Shown here one piece after another: positions 45,444 through 53,527 of a stretch of DNA of 64,000 nt. The position numbers and the translations under genes were made by a program. The DNA is taken from the NCBI RefSeq assembly GCF_027587205.1, contig NZ_JAPDOD010000037.1:1-64000 (forward strand). Reading direction: 5' to 3'. The stretch's first letter is position 1. Each line of letters opens with the position of its first letter. The notes under the pieces were generated by a model. That model was not told the DNA's origin, ran no database searches, and saw nothing but the letters and a program-made list of their open reading frames with translations. This stretch comes from Solirubrobacter ginsenosidimutans. GTDB lineage: Bacteria > Actinomycetota > Thermoleophilia > Solirubrobacterales > Solirubrobacteraceae.

Positions 45444-46598
45444 GTGAATCCACGCCGCGTCGGCCTGAACGTCCTCTATCTCGTCCCTGGTGCCGTCGGC
45501 GGCACCGAGACCTACGCCCGCCTTCTGATCGGCGAGCTCGCCAAGGCCGCGCCCGAGACCGAGTTCTTCGTCTTCTGCGGCACGGAGGCGGAGGAGCCGC
45601 TGCGGGGACAGGGGTGGCCCGCGAACACCCGGCTCGTGTCGGTGCGGCTTCCGTCGGCGATCAAGCCGCTGCGGATCGCGACGGAGCTGAGCGTGCTGCC
45701 GGTCCTGGCCGACCGGCATCGCGTCGACATCCTGCATTCGCTCGGGACGACGAGCCCGCCGGCGTCGCGTGCCGCCCGCGTCGTGACCGTCCACGACCTC
45801 ATCTACGACCGGTTCCCCGGATCGTTCTCACGCGCCGCCACCGCCGGTCTGCGCCTCACGGTCCCGCTCGGTGCCCGTCGTGCCCAGCGCGTGATCGCGG
45901 ACTCCGAGGCGACGGCCACCGACGTGCGTGAGCGCCTCCGGGTCGCGCCGGAGCGCATCGACGTGGTCCCGCTCGGGCTCGGTGCGCCGCCGGCACTGGA
46001 CGCGACGCCCGCCGGCGAGGTGCGAAGCCGCTTCGAGCTCGGCGACGCCGACGTGGTCCTATGCGTGTCGGCGGCGCTCCCGCACAAGAACCTCGGGCGG
46101 CTCCTGGAAGGCTTCGCCGGCCTGTCGCCGGCGCGACGGGAGACGAGCATGCTGGTCGTCGCGGGTCACGCCGGGCGCACGCTCGCGGAGCTGCAGGCGC
46201 GCGCCGCCGGGCTCGGCATCGCCGAGCGCGTGCGCTTCACCGGCTGGATCTCGGACGCCGACCTCGAGGGCCTCTACGCGCTGGCGTCGGCCTTCGTCTA
46301 CCCGTCGCTGCTCGAGGGGTTCGGCCTACCCGTGCTCGAGGCGATGCGCCGCTCCGTTCCCGTCGGATGCTCCACGCGCGGGTCGCTGGAGGAGGTCGCG
46401 GGTGACGCGGCGCTCACGTTCGACCCGCTCGATCCGCGCTCGATCGCGGCGGCGATCGAACAGCTCCTGGCTGATCCCGGCTTGCGCGCGACGCTGATCG
46501 AGCGCGGGATCGCTCGCGCGGCGACCTTCCGCTGGGAGGCCACGGCGGCGGCGACGCTCGCCAGCTACGAGCGGGCGCTCACCGCGCGCCGGGGCTAG
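45444..46598 (+). CDS. GT4 glycosyltransferase (mannosyltransferase-like)
   Basis: GT-B transferase of 384 residues, paralogue of the protein at 22454-23557: NVLYLVPGAVGGTETYAR, VVTVHDLIYDRFPG, LPHKNLGRLLEG and LLEGFGLPVLEAM. GTG 45444 is used; GTG 45426 is possible. Its stop shares a CTAG with the convergent neuA stop. Donor is unknown. Confidence 0.89.
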   Translation: MNPRRVGLNVLYLVPGAVGGTETYARLLIGELAKAAPETEFFVFCGTEAEEPLRGQGWPANTRLVSVRLPSAIKPLRIATELSVLPVLADRHRVDILHSLGTTSPPASRAARVVTVHDLIYDRFPGSFSRAATAGLRLTVPLGARRAQRVIADSEATATDVRERLRVAPERIDVVPLGLGAPPALDATPAGEVRSRFELGDADVVLCVSAALPHKNLGRLLEGFAGLSPARRETSMLVVAGHAGRTLAELQARAAGLGIAERVRFTGWISDADLEGLYALASAFVYPSLLEGFGLPVLEAMRRSVPVGCSTRGSLEEVAGDAALTFDPLDPRSIAAAIEQLLADPGLRATLIERGIARAATFRWEATAAATLASYERALTARRG

Positions 46599-47293
46599 AC
46601 GGCCGCGCCGCGGTCGATCAGGAACTCGGCGAACGCGAGATCCAGCGGCGTGTTGACGTCCAGCGACCGTTCCGCGGGCATCGGGTGCGCCCGCGTGTCG
46701 TCCGGGTCGACCAGCGACCCGCCGAACAGGACCTCGCGGCTGCAGACGTAGATGGAGCCGTTGCGGATCCAGAGCTCGGGCAGGGCATGGGCCGGCGCCA
46801 TCGCGTCATCCTCGAGGAACGGCAGGATGCGGCCCGCCTCGATGCGCTTCAGGCGCAGCGGGTGCACCGACTGATCGGCTTGTGTAACTGAGACGGCCGA
46901 GCGGCCGCCATCGTGCGTGACCAGCTTCACCGTCGCCGCGATGTCCTCCGGGGCGGTGAACGGGGACGTGCACTGGATCAGCGCGAGCGCGGAGAACGGA
47001 CCGCGGCCCTGGGCCTCCATCGCGTCGAGCGCGTGCCGCGCGACGTCGACGGCGAGCGCGCTGTCGGTCGCGAGCTCGGCCGGCCGGGCGAGCAGCTCCA
47101 GGCCGTCGATGCCCTCGCCCTCATCGAGGATCGCGGGATCGTCGCTGGACAGCACGAGACAGTCGAGCGCCCCGCTTGCGAGCCCGCAGTCAACCGCCCG
47201 CCGGACGAGCGTCCGCCCGCCCAGCACCGCGAGGTTCTTCCCCGGCGCGCGCTTGGAACCGCCGCGGGCGGGGATCAGGCCGAGCGTCGCCAC
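46595..47293 (-). CDS. neuA: CMP-nonulosonate (acylneuraminate) cytidylyltransferase
   Basis: Activates the NeuB product with CTP to form the CMP-sugar donor. The signature IPARGGSKRAPGKN at residues 7-20 is diagnostic, QCTSPFTAPEDI follows at about 112-123, and LDVNTPLDLAFAE near the C terminus holds the conserved Asp. At 232 residues it is the minimal catalytic form without extra domains. GTG 47293 lies 3 nt after the stop of the upstream methyltransferase gene, so the three minus-strand genes 49299-46595 form one operon. Confidence 0.93.
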   Translation of the reverse strand: MATLGLIPARGGSKRAPGKNLAVLGGRTLVRRAVDCGLASGALDCLVLSSDDPAILDEGEGIDGLELLARPAELATDSALAVDVARHALDAMEAQGRGPFSALALIQCTSPFTAPEDIAATVKLVTHDGGRSAVSVTQADQSVHPLRLKRIEAGRILPFLEDDAMAPAHALPELWIRNGSIYVCSREVLFGGSLVDPDDTRAHPMPAERSLDVNTPLDLAFAEFLIDRGAAV

Positions 47294-47296
47294 GGG

Positions 47297-48199
47297 CTAC
47301 GCCGGACGCGCGCGCGAAGTCCACACGAGGTCGAGGAGACCATCGGCATGCCGGCGCAGCGCGCCGGCATCGTGCGCGACCGGCTCGGCGGCGCGCGCCA
47401 GAAAGCCCCAATGGCCGTCGTCGGACAAGCGCTCGCTGACGACCTCGAACCCGGCGGCGGCGAGGAACGCCTCGCCGGTCGTCCGGGTCAGATAGAAGGG
47501 GTGGTCGACCTTGGCCGCGCCGTCGAGGCCGCCCTTCGCGCGGATCGCGTACTCGACGTCGAGCACATCGACGAACAGGTGCCCGCCCTCGCTCGTCAGC
47601 CGGCGCAGGCTCTCCAGGGTCGTGCGCACGTCGAGCAGGTGGTCGATCGTCTGGCAGAGCAGCACGAGCTGCCACCGGCGATCGCCGGGATCGAAGTCCT
47701 CGGCGAAGCCCGCGAAGGTCTCCATCCCGGCCGCGGCCGCGACCTCGAGCTCATCCGGAGCGGGATCGAGCACCGCCGCGGAGCAGCCCAGGCGCTCCGC
47801 GACCGCTCCGGCCACCACGCCCGTCGACCCGCCGACGTCGAGCAGGCTCTCGACCGGGTTCGGCAGGCGGGCGCCGAGGAACGCGGCGAGCTGGTCGGCA
47901 TAGTCGCGCTGGTCGACCTGGACCGTCTCGGCGTCGATGCGGCGACCGTGGTACGCGGAGACCAGCGGCCGGTACGTGTCCTCGTAGAAGCGCGCGTACT
48001 CCGCCGCGGTCAGGCGCGGCGACAGCATGCCGAGGCCGCAGCAGGCGCACACGAGCGTGGGCTGACCGTAGCCGTAGCGATCGCGCCGCGCGGCTTCGAC
48101 GAGGCGTGTTGCACCGCACAGGTTGCAGGCCGTGACGGCCTCGCGGTCGCGCTCCGCCGGGTCGAACCCGACGGCCGCGATGCGCTCGGCGCGGCTCAC
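47297..48199 (-). CDS. Zinc-ribbon class I SAM methyltransferase
   Basis: Methyltransferase of 300 residues with an N-terminal zinc ribbon (Cys25, Cys28, Cys51, Cys54) and motif I LLDVGGSTGVVA at 119-130. LLCQTIDHLLDVRTTL takes the place of the HVLEH motif. The operon position between another methyltransferase and neuA suggests modification of an acidic sugar or its glycan, which is inference. GTG 48199 overlaps the upstream stop (GTGA). Confidence 0.84.
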   Translation of the reverse strand: MSRAERIAAVGFDPAERDREAVTACNLCGATRLVEAARRDRYGYGQPTLVCACCGLGMLSPRLTAAEYARFYEDTYRPLVSAYHGRRIDAETVQVDQRDYADQLAAFLGARLPNPVESLLDVGGSTGVVAGAVAERLGCSAAVLDPAPDELEVAAAAGMETFAGFAEDFDPGDRRWQLVLLCQTIDHLLDVRTTLESLRRLTSEGGHLFVDVLDVEYAIRAKGGLDGAAKVDHPFYLTRTTGEAFLAAAGFEVVSERLSDDGHWGFLARAAEPVAHDAGALRRHADGLLDLVWTSRARPA

Positions 48200-49299
48200 T
48201 TCAGCCCCGGCAGGCCGAGCCCGCGCGCTTCTTCGCGCAGCTGACCCGCGGTCGCGTCGTAGACCCGCCGCACCCCGCGCTTGACGCGGATGCCGGCCGC
48301 GCGCGGCCGGGTGCTCTCCTGCCGGATCCACGCCTGCCACCACGCCAGGTCGTAGCTGGGCAGGTCGCCGGCGTCCAGCCGGTCGGCGTCGGGGCGACCC
48401 GCATCGCTGCCGAGCACGAGGTCGACGTACAGCGGCGCGGTGAACGAGGGGTGGTAGTCGCGGTACAGGGTGAACGGCAGCTCGCTGTTGCGGCGCGCGA
48501 GGTCGGCGACGGCGCGCGCGGTCAGCAACTGCATGTGGAAGTTGTTGAACACCCGCTCCAGCGGCAGGATCGGGCGATAGCGCGGCGTGTTGGGCTCATG
48601 CAGGAAGACGGCGCGCCCGCCGGGGCTCAGATGCGCGGACACCCAGCGGATCAAGGCGCCGGGATCCTTGCTGTGCGTCAGGCCCTCGTAGGTGACGATC
48701 AGGTCGTATTGCTCCCGCACGGGGGCGAAGCGCTCGATCGGCGCCGCGAACGTGAACGGGCGAAGGTGCTCGATCCCGTAGACCGTGCGCGCGACGTGCT
48801 CGTCGAACTCCGAGATCGTCGCCGCTTCGACGTGCTCGACGCCACGCTCGTGCAGCAACGCGGGGAGCGCGCCTCCGTAGGTGCGCAGCTCGAGCAGCGA
48901 GCCGACGCCGTCGAGCGCCCCGATCCGGTCGAGGAACGTCAGCGCGTTCGCGGGACCCTGGAGGTAGTCCTGCGGGTTGTGCAGCAGCAGGTACTGGAAC
49001 TTCGTCGCCGGTGTCGGCGCCGTCTTGGCCACTGCCTCCGTGAACCGGTCGTAGAGACGCTGGAGCGCCTCGTCGGTGGGCCGCTCATGCTGGAAGACCG
49101 CCCCGCAGTCGCCGCAGCGTGCGGCGCGCTGGAACAGGAAGAAGTCGTCTCCGAGCTTCTCGCGGAGCCGGTCCGCGCGCGCGGGGTCATGGCTGTTGAG
49201 ATTCTCGACGGGAAGGGGCTCGAGCGCCGCGCTGCCGCACACGGGGCATTCACGGACGTGCTCGATCGACTCGGTCTGCTGTGCGGCGGCGACAGTCAT
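48196..49299 (-). CDS. Zinc-ribbon methyltransferase-like protein with altered SAM motif
   Basis: Protein of 367 residues with a zinc ribbon (Cys18, Cys21, Cys62, Cys65) and a Rossmann methyltransferase-like domain. The usual motif I E/D-x-G-x-G-x-G is replaced by LLELRTYGGALP at 135-146, so SAM binding is uncertain. Later parts are ordinary (YDLIVTYEGLTHSKDP, LSPGGRAVFLHEP). It could be a non-methylating member or a divergent enzyme. It is first of the minus operon with neuA. GGAGG lies 13 nt before ATG 49299 and a TAACCT is 38 nt upstream, so this gene seems to have a leader. Confidence 0.78.
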   Translation of the reverse strand: MTVAAAQQTESIEHVRECPVCGSAALEPLPVENLNSHDPARADRLREKLGDDFFLFQRAARCGDCGAVFQHERPTDEALQRLYDRFTEAVAKTAPTPATKFQYLLLHNPQDYLQGPANALTFLDRIGALDGVGSLLELRTYGGALPALLHERGVEHVEAATISEFDEHVARTVYGIEHLRPFTFAAPIERFAPVREQYDLIVTYEGLTHSKDPGALIRWVSAHLSPGGRAVFLHEPNTPRYRPILPLERVFNNFHMQLLTARAVADLARRNSELPFTLYRDYHPSFTAPLYVDLVLGSDAGRPDADRLDAGDLPSYDLAWWQAWIRQESTRPRAAGIRVKRGVRRVYDATAGQLREEARGLGLPGLK

Positions 49300-49371
49300 T
49301 CGCAGGGAAACGCCTCCGGGAAGGGGGTGAGCGGGACAGGTTACCTCGGAGGCCGTGCCCGCCCGCGCTCA

Positions 49372-49377
49372 TATCAT
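49372..49377 (+). promoter_or_regulatory. Putative -10 (TATCAT) for neuC
   Basis: TATCAT ends 11 nt before ATG 49389. The divergent gap 49300-49388 also has TAACCT on minus at 49343-49338. Confidence 0.45.
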
Positions 49378-49388
49378 TGCTCCGGGCC

Positions 49389-50606
49389 ATGCGAGTGACG
49401 CCTTCAAGAACACCGGACACGCCCAAGCGCATTTGCGTGGTCGTCGCCTCCCGCGCCAACTACGCGCGGATCAAAACCGCCATGCGGGCGATCGACGATC
49501 ACCCCGATCTCGAGCTGCAGGTCGTCGCCGGCGCGTCGCTCGTGCTCGAGCGCTTCGGCAACGCGATCGACGTGCTCGAGGCAGACGGGTTCAGACCCGA
49601 CGCGATCGTGCGGATGATCATCGAGGGCGAGACGCCGACGACGATGGCGAAGTCCACCGGTCTCGGGCTGCTCGAGTTGCCGACGGTGTTCGAGAACCTG
49701 CAGCCGGACGCGGTGGTCACGATCGCCGACCGCTTCGAGACGCTCGCGACCGCGGTCGCCGCCGCGTACATGAACCTGCCGCTGATCCATACGCAGGGCG
49801 GCGAGGTCTCCGGGTCGATCGACGAGAGCGTCCGCCACGCGGTGACGAAACTCGCCCACGTGCACTTCCCGGCGACCGAGCTCAGCCGCCGGCGCGTGAT
49901 CGCCATGGGCGAGGATGCGGCACACGTCCACAACGTCGGCTGCCCGTCGATCGACCTGGTCGCCCAGGCCGACCTCGGCGACCCGCGGTCGGCGCTCGCG
50001 GAGCTCAACGCGCGCGGCGTCGGGGCGGAGATCGACCCCGACAAGCCGTATCTGCTGATGATGCAGCACCCGGTCACCACGGAGTACGGCGAGAGCCTCG
50101 ACCAGATCAATGAGACGCTCGAGGGCGTCGCCCGCCTGGGGATGCAGGCGCTCGTCTTCTGGCCGAACGTCGACGCCGGCTCCGACCACGTCGCCAAGGG
50201 CATGCGCGTGTTCCGCGACCGCGGCGAGGCGAAGGGCTTCCACTTCTTCCGCAACCTGCCGCCGGAGCTGTTCGCCAAGCTGCTGGCGCACACGGCGTGC
50301 ATGGTCGGCAACTCGTCCTCGGGGCTGCGCGAGGGCGCGTTCCTCGGCACGCCGGTGGTCACGGTCGGCACGCGCCAGCAGAACCGGGAGCACGCGCGCA
50401 ACGTCCTGCGCACGGGCCACGGCGCGGACGAGATCGCCGACGCCATCCGCGAGCAGGTCCGCAACGGCCGCTACGAGCGCGACGAGCTCTTCGGCGACGG
50501 CACCGCCGGCCTCCAGATCGCCGAGCAGCTCGCCCTCCCGCTCCCGCCCGCGCAGAAGCAGCTGTCCTACGCGGTCGAGGACCTGCTCGCCGAGGTCAGC
50601 GAGTGA
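49389..50606 (+). CDS. neuC: UDP-N-acetylglucosamine 2-epimerase, hydrolysing (NeuC family)
   Basis: GT-B-fold enzyme that epimerises and hydrolyses UDP-GlcNAc (or a bacillosamine relative) to a free ManNAc-type sugar, the NeuB substrate. CVVVASRANYARI near the N terminus, IADRFETLATAVAA, HTQGGEVSGSIDESVRH (about 134-150) and GNSSSGLREGAFLGTPVV are all typical of NeuC/SiaA/LegG. 405 residues is slightly long. ATG 49389 has TATCAT 11 nt upstream. With neuB and neuA it completes a three-step nonulosonate route, though the genes are 10 kb apart at the extremes. Confidence 0.9.
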   Translation: MRVTPSRTPDTPKRICVVVASRANYARIKTAMRAIDDHPDLELQVVAGASLVLERFGNAIDVLEADGFRPDAIVRMIIEGETPTTMAKSTGLGLLELPTVFENLQPDAVVTIADRFETLATAVAAAYMNLPLIHTQGGEVSGSIDESVRHAVTKLAHVHFPATELSRRRVIAMGEDAAHVHNVGCPSIDLVAQADLGDPRSALAELNARGVGAEIDPDKPYLLMMQHPVTTEYGESLDQINETLEGVARLGMQALVFWPNVDAGSDHVAKGMRVFRDRGEAKGFHFFRNLPPELFAKLLAHTACMVGNSSSGLREGAFLGTPVVTVGTRQQNREHARNVLRTGHGADEIADAIREQVRNGRYERDELFGDGTAGLQIAEQLALPLPPAQKQLSYAVEDLLAEVSE

Positions 50607-51400
50607 GCGTCGCGGCGGCACTCGTCGAACGCGCGGCGAGCGCCAGCCCGCTGATCGTGCAGGACGCGATGTCGGAGCTCGCCGACGCGGACGAGCTCCA
50701 GTTCCGCGAGGAGATCGAGCGCTACCCGGATCCGCTGGTGGACATCCCGCGGTTCATCGACGGCAAGGAGCTGGTGCGCAAGCTCGCGTTCTCGCTGCAT
50801 GAGGCGGGGATCTCGCCGGCGGGGGAGATCGTCGAGCTGGGGGCGGGCACGTGCTGGCTGTCGGCGGAGCTGGCCAGGCGGCCGGAGGTGCGACGGGTCC
50901 GCGCGGTGGAGTTCTCCGAGCGCCGGATCCGCTCGCTCGCGCCCGTCGCGATCGCCCACCTCGGCGCGCAGGCCGACAAGATCGAACGCCACGTCGCGGA
51001 CTTCTACGCCCACGGGCTCGAGCCGGGCATCGCCGATTTCGTGTTCACGGACGCGGCCTTCCACCACGCGGCCGACCCGGCGCGCCTGGTCCGGGTCGCG
51101 TGGGACCTGCTGCGCCCCGGCGGCTGCCTGGTCCTGTTCCGCGAGCCGACGATCGCGCGGCTGCGGCGCACGCGTGATCACGGCGAGGAAGGCGAGCACG
51201 GCGACTTCGAGCGGGAGTACACGTCGCGGGAGTACCTCGAGCTCCTCAGCGACGGTGGCTTCCTCCCCGAGCGGTACACGGCCTCGGGCGGCTGGACCAC
51301 GCCGCGGGCCCGCGCCATCCTGCACCCGCCGCTCTCCTGGCTGAACGGCACCCTCTTCGCCGAGTACACGTACGTGGGGCGCCGGCCCGCGATCGGCTGA
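50603..51400 (+). CDS. Class I SAM methyltransferase
   Basis: SAM-dependent methyltransferase of 265 residues. Motif I IVELGAGTCWLSAEL lies at about 76-90, FTDAAFHHAADP is the motif II region, and LLRPGGCLVLFREP follows. A 70-residue N-terminal helical part contains PRFIDGKEL. GTG 50603 overlaps the neuC stop (GTGA), so it may act on the nonulosonate or its glycan. The acceptor is unknown. Confidence 0.86.
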   Translation: MSVAAALVERAASASPLIVQDAMSELADADELQFREEIERYPDPLVDIPRFIDGKELVRKLAFSLHEAGISPAGEIVELGAGTCWLSAELARRPEVRRVRAVEFSERRIRSLAPVAIAHLGAQADKIERHVADFYAHGLEPGIADFVFTDAAFHHAADPARLVRVAWDLLRPGGCLVLFREPTIARLRRTRDHGEEGEHGDFEREYTSREYLELLSDGGFLPERYTASGGWTTPRARAILHPPLSWLNGTLFAEYTYVGRRPAIG

Positions 51401-51406
51401 CACGAC

Positions 51407-52201
51407 GTGTCCGCGCGGCTCGCGCTGCTCGTCGTGGCGCTCGCGGCCTGCGCGCTGGCGCTGGTGCCCGCGGTGCTGCGCGATCGCGTCGTGTACTCGT
51501 CGACGCCGAATCCGCCGCCGCTCTTCGACCTCACGCTGATCCGGCTCCATCGCGGCGAGACGGCGTGCACGCGCGGGTTCGTGCTGCAGTCCGACGCGGA
51601 CGTCGTGCGCGTCATCCTCGGGTCCTACGACGGCCCTCCCGTACCGGTCTCGCTCCGCCTCAGCGCACCGGGCTACCGCGTGACGCGAACGCTGCGCGAG
51701 TATCCCCGCGGCGCCGGCGCGATCGAGGTCCCGATCCCGCGGCCGCCGCGCTCGGCGGTGGCGACGCTCTGCCTCGGCAACCGCGGCGACCGCGACTTCG
51801 CGCTCGGCGGCACCATCGAGGAGCGCACGCGATCGCGGACCACCACCGACGTCAACGGGAAGCCGATCGAGGGCGATCCGACGATCCAGCTGCTCGAGCG
51901 CCGGCGCCGGTCCTTCCTGGCGCTGCTGCCGACGATGTTCGACCGCGCGAGCACGTTCAAGCCCGCGTGGGCGACGCCGTGGGTCCTCTGGCTGCTGGCG
52001 ATCGGGCTCTGCGTCGGGCTTCCCGCCGCGGTGGTGCTGGCGCTACGCGTAGAACCGCGCGAGGGTGAGGCCGAGCCCGCCGAGCTGGAGCGCCACCAGC
52101 GTGCCGAGGACGACCCCGGCGTAGGCGCGGCCCCAGTGCCGGGGGAGGGCGCGGCCGGCGGCGGCGACGGCGATGGCGACGAGCGCGATCAGCGGGAGTA
52201 G
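51407..52201 (+). CDS. Membrane-anchored protein homologous to the N-terminal domain of a DUF2142 protein
   Basis: 264-residue protein with helices at about 5-22 and 190-212 and an exported domain between. HRGETACTRGF and TLCLGNRGDRDFALGG match the order and spacing of GQTACQAGE and TVCVTNAGPGALALGG in residues 55-140 of the protein at 24729-26732, and both continue to a PxWVLWLL/PYVWVLL helix. So this is a stand-alone version of that domain. The last 50 residues are acidic, Gly-rich and read antisense to the convergent gene: 159 nt overlap, which may reflect a frameshift or lost stop. GTG 51407 follows the methyltransferase by 6 nt. Confidence 0.65.
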   Translation: MSARLALLVVALAACALALVPAVLRDRVVYSSTPNPPPLFDLTLIRLHRGETACTRGFVLQSDADVVRVILGSYDGPPVPVSLRLSAPGYRVTRTLREYPRGAGAIEVPIPRPPRSAVATLCLGNRGDRDFALGGTIEERTRSRTTTDVNGKPIEGDPTIQLLERRRRSFLALLPTMFDRASTFKPAWATPWVLWLLAIGLCVGLPAAVVLALRVEPREGEAEPAELERHQRAEDDPGVGAAPVPGEGAAGGGDGDGDERDQRE

Positions 52202-53506
52202 GTGGCGGCCGACGACGATCGGGTCGGTCCGGTCGATCAGGAGCGTCCGGTAGGCCACGAGATGCAGTGAGCCGATGGTCGCCAGCGCCAGCGCCGTCAG
52301 CGCCGCGACGACACGGATCCGGCCGCGCAGCACGTCGCGGTAGCGGACCAGCGCGACGACGAAGCCCGCGAGCACCGCCACCGCCAGCACGTCGAGGCCG
52401 CGATAGACCCACCCGGGATACTCGATCTCGAGCGAGCCGAACGTGCCCACGAACGTCCTGATCCACGCCTGCTGCACGCCGTAGTCGCCGCCGATCGAGG
52501 GGTCCATGAACCCGAGCCGCGGCAGGTAGAACTGCCACACGTAGGAGACGAACTGGCGCAGCTCGAACGGGTCCGAGATCCCGCGCGCGGTCGACGCGCC
52601 CGTCAGCGTCGTCTGCGTCAGGCGCGTGAGCGCGACCAGCGCGGCGACGCTTCCGATCGTCAAGCCGGCCGCGAGCGCCGCGAGCCTGCGCGGCGAACGA
52701 TCCCGGCCGCTGCTGACGGCGAGGATCAGCACGATCGCCGCCGCGGCGAGCAGCACGACGCCGCGGGCGTGGGTCGCGGAGGCCGCAAGGGCCAGGCCGC
52801 AGAGCGCCGCCACGCGCCCGCGGCTCGTCCCCCGGTCGAGGATCCGCGCCGCGACGGCCATAAACGCGCTGAAGAGGGCCACGAGCAGGATGTCGGGATC
52901 GACGGTTCCCGACAGGAACGCGAGCTGCGGCCAGAGCGCCACGATCCCGGCAGCCAGCGGGGGCGCCCAGGGCGTCCCCGGCAGCAGCGTCCGCGCCAGG
53001 CTCCAGGTCGCGGCCACGGCCAGCAGGAAGATCGGCACGTTAACGAGCCGGATCAGATGCACCCGGTCGATGAACGATCCCGAGCTCAGCTTCCACGGGA
53101 TGGCGAGGAGCGCGTAGTACAGCGGCGGATTGCGATTGGCGCCGCGCACCGGCGGGCCTTCCTGCGGATCGGCGACGAGGGCTGTGGCCTGTCCGCCGAG
53201 GCGTTGCTCGGCAAGGCGCCAGCGCGCCTGATCGATTCGCGACCAGTACGGACGTGCCCCGAGGTTGCCCACGAGCGGGCCGAAGCCCGCCTCGGACGCG
53301 GTCACGAGCAGCTCGCGCGAGAGCCCTTGATCGGCGTCGCCCGGCAAGAGGCGGCCGTGGTCGGCGATGCGCGAGACGACGGTCAGATGCGAGGACTCGT
53401 CCGGGCCCTGCAGGGCCGGTACCAGCACGCCCCAGCTGAGGGATTCGAGCGCCGCCACGGCGAGCAACACGAGCAGCGCGGCCGGCACCCTGCGGAAGCG
53501 GCGCAT
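52043..53506 (-). CDS. DUF2142-type polytopic membrane protein (GT-C-like)
   Basis: 487-residue membrane protein with about ten helices. The first helix ends LSWGVLVPALQGPDESSHL (residues 23-41), the DUF2142 P-D-E motif; RNPPLYYALLAIPW and GGDYGVQQAWIRTFVG are further family blocks. Unlike the protein at 24729 it lacks the N-terminal exported domain, which is encoded separately by the convergent gene at 51407. ATG 53506 has TAGTCT 10 nt upstream. It probably transfers a sugar from a polyprenyl carrier, by analogy. Confidence 0.82.
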   Translation of the reverse strand: MRRFRRVPAALLVLLAVAALESLSWGVLVPALQGPDESSHLTVVSRIADHGRLLPGDADQGLSRELLVTASEAGFGPLVGNLGARPYWSRIDQARWRLAEQRLGGQATALVADPQEGPPVRGANRNPPLYYALLAIPWKLSSGSFIDRVHLIRLVNVPIFLLAVAATWSLARTLLPGTPWAPPLAAGIVALWPQLAFLSGTVDPDILLVALFSAFMAVAARILDRGTSRGRVAALCGLALAASATHARGVVLLAAAAIVLILAVSSGRDRSPRRLAALAAGLTIGSVAALVALTRLTQTTLTGASTARGISDPFELRQFVSYVWQFYLPRLGFMDPSIGGDYGVQQAWIRTFVGTFGSLEIEYPGWVYRGLDVLAVAVLAGFVVALVRYRDVLRGRIRVVAALTALALATIGSLHLVAYRTLLIDRTDPIVVGRHLLPLIALVAIAVAAAGRALPRHWGRAYAGVVLGTLVALQLGGLGLTLARFYA

Positions 53507-53515
53507 CGTCCGAAT

Positions 53516-53522
53516 TAGACTA
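53516..53522. promoter_or_regulatory. Overlapping divergent -10 hexamers
   Basis: TAGACTA reads TAGACT on plus (6 nt before GTG 53528) and TAGTCT on minus (10 nt before ATG 53506), overlapping by five bases in a 21-nt divergent gap. Confidence 0.55.
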
Positions 53523-53527
53523 GACGG

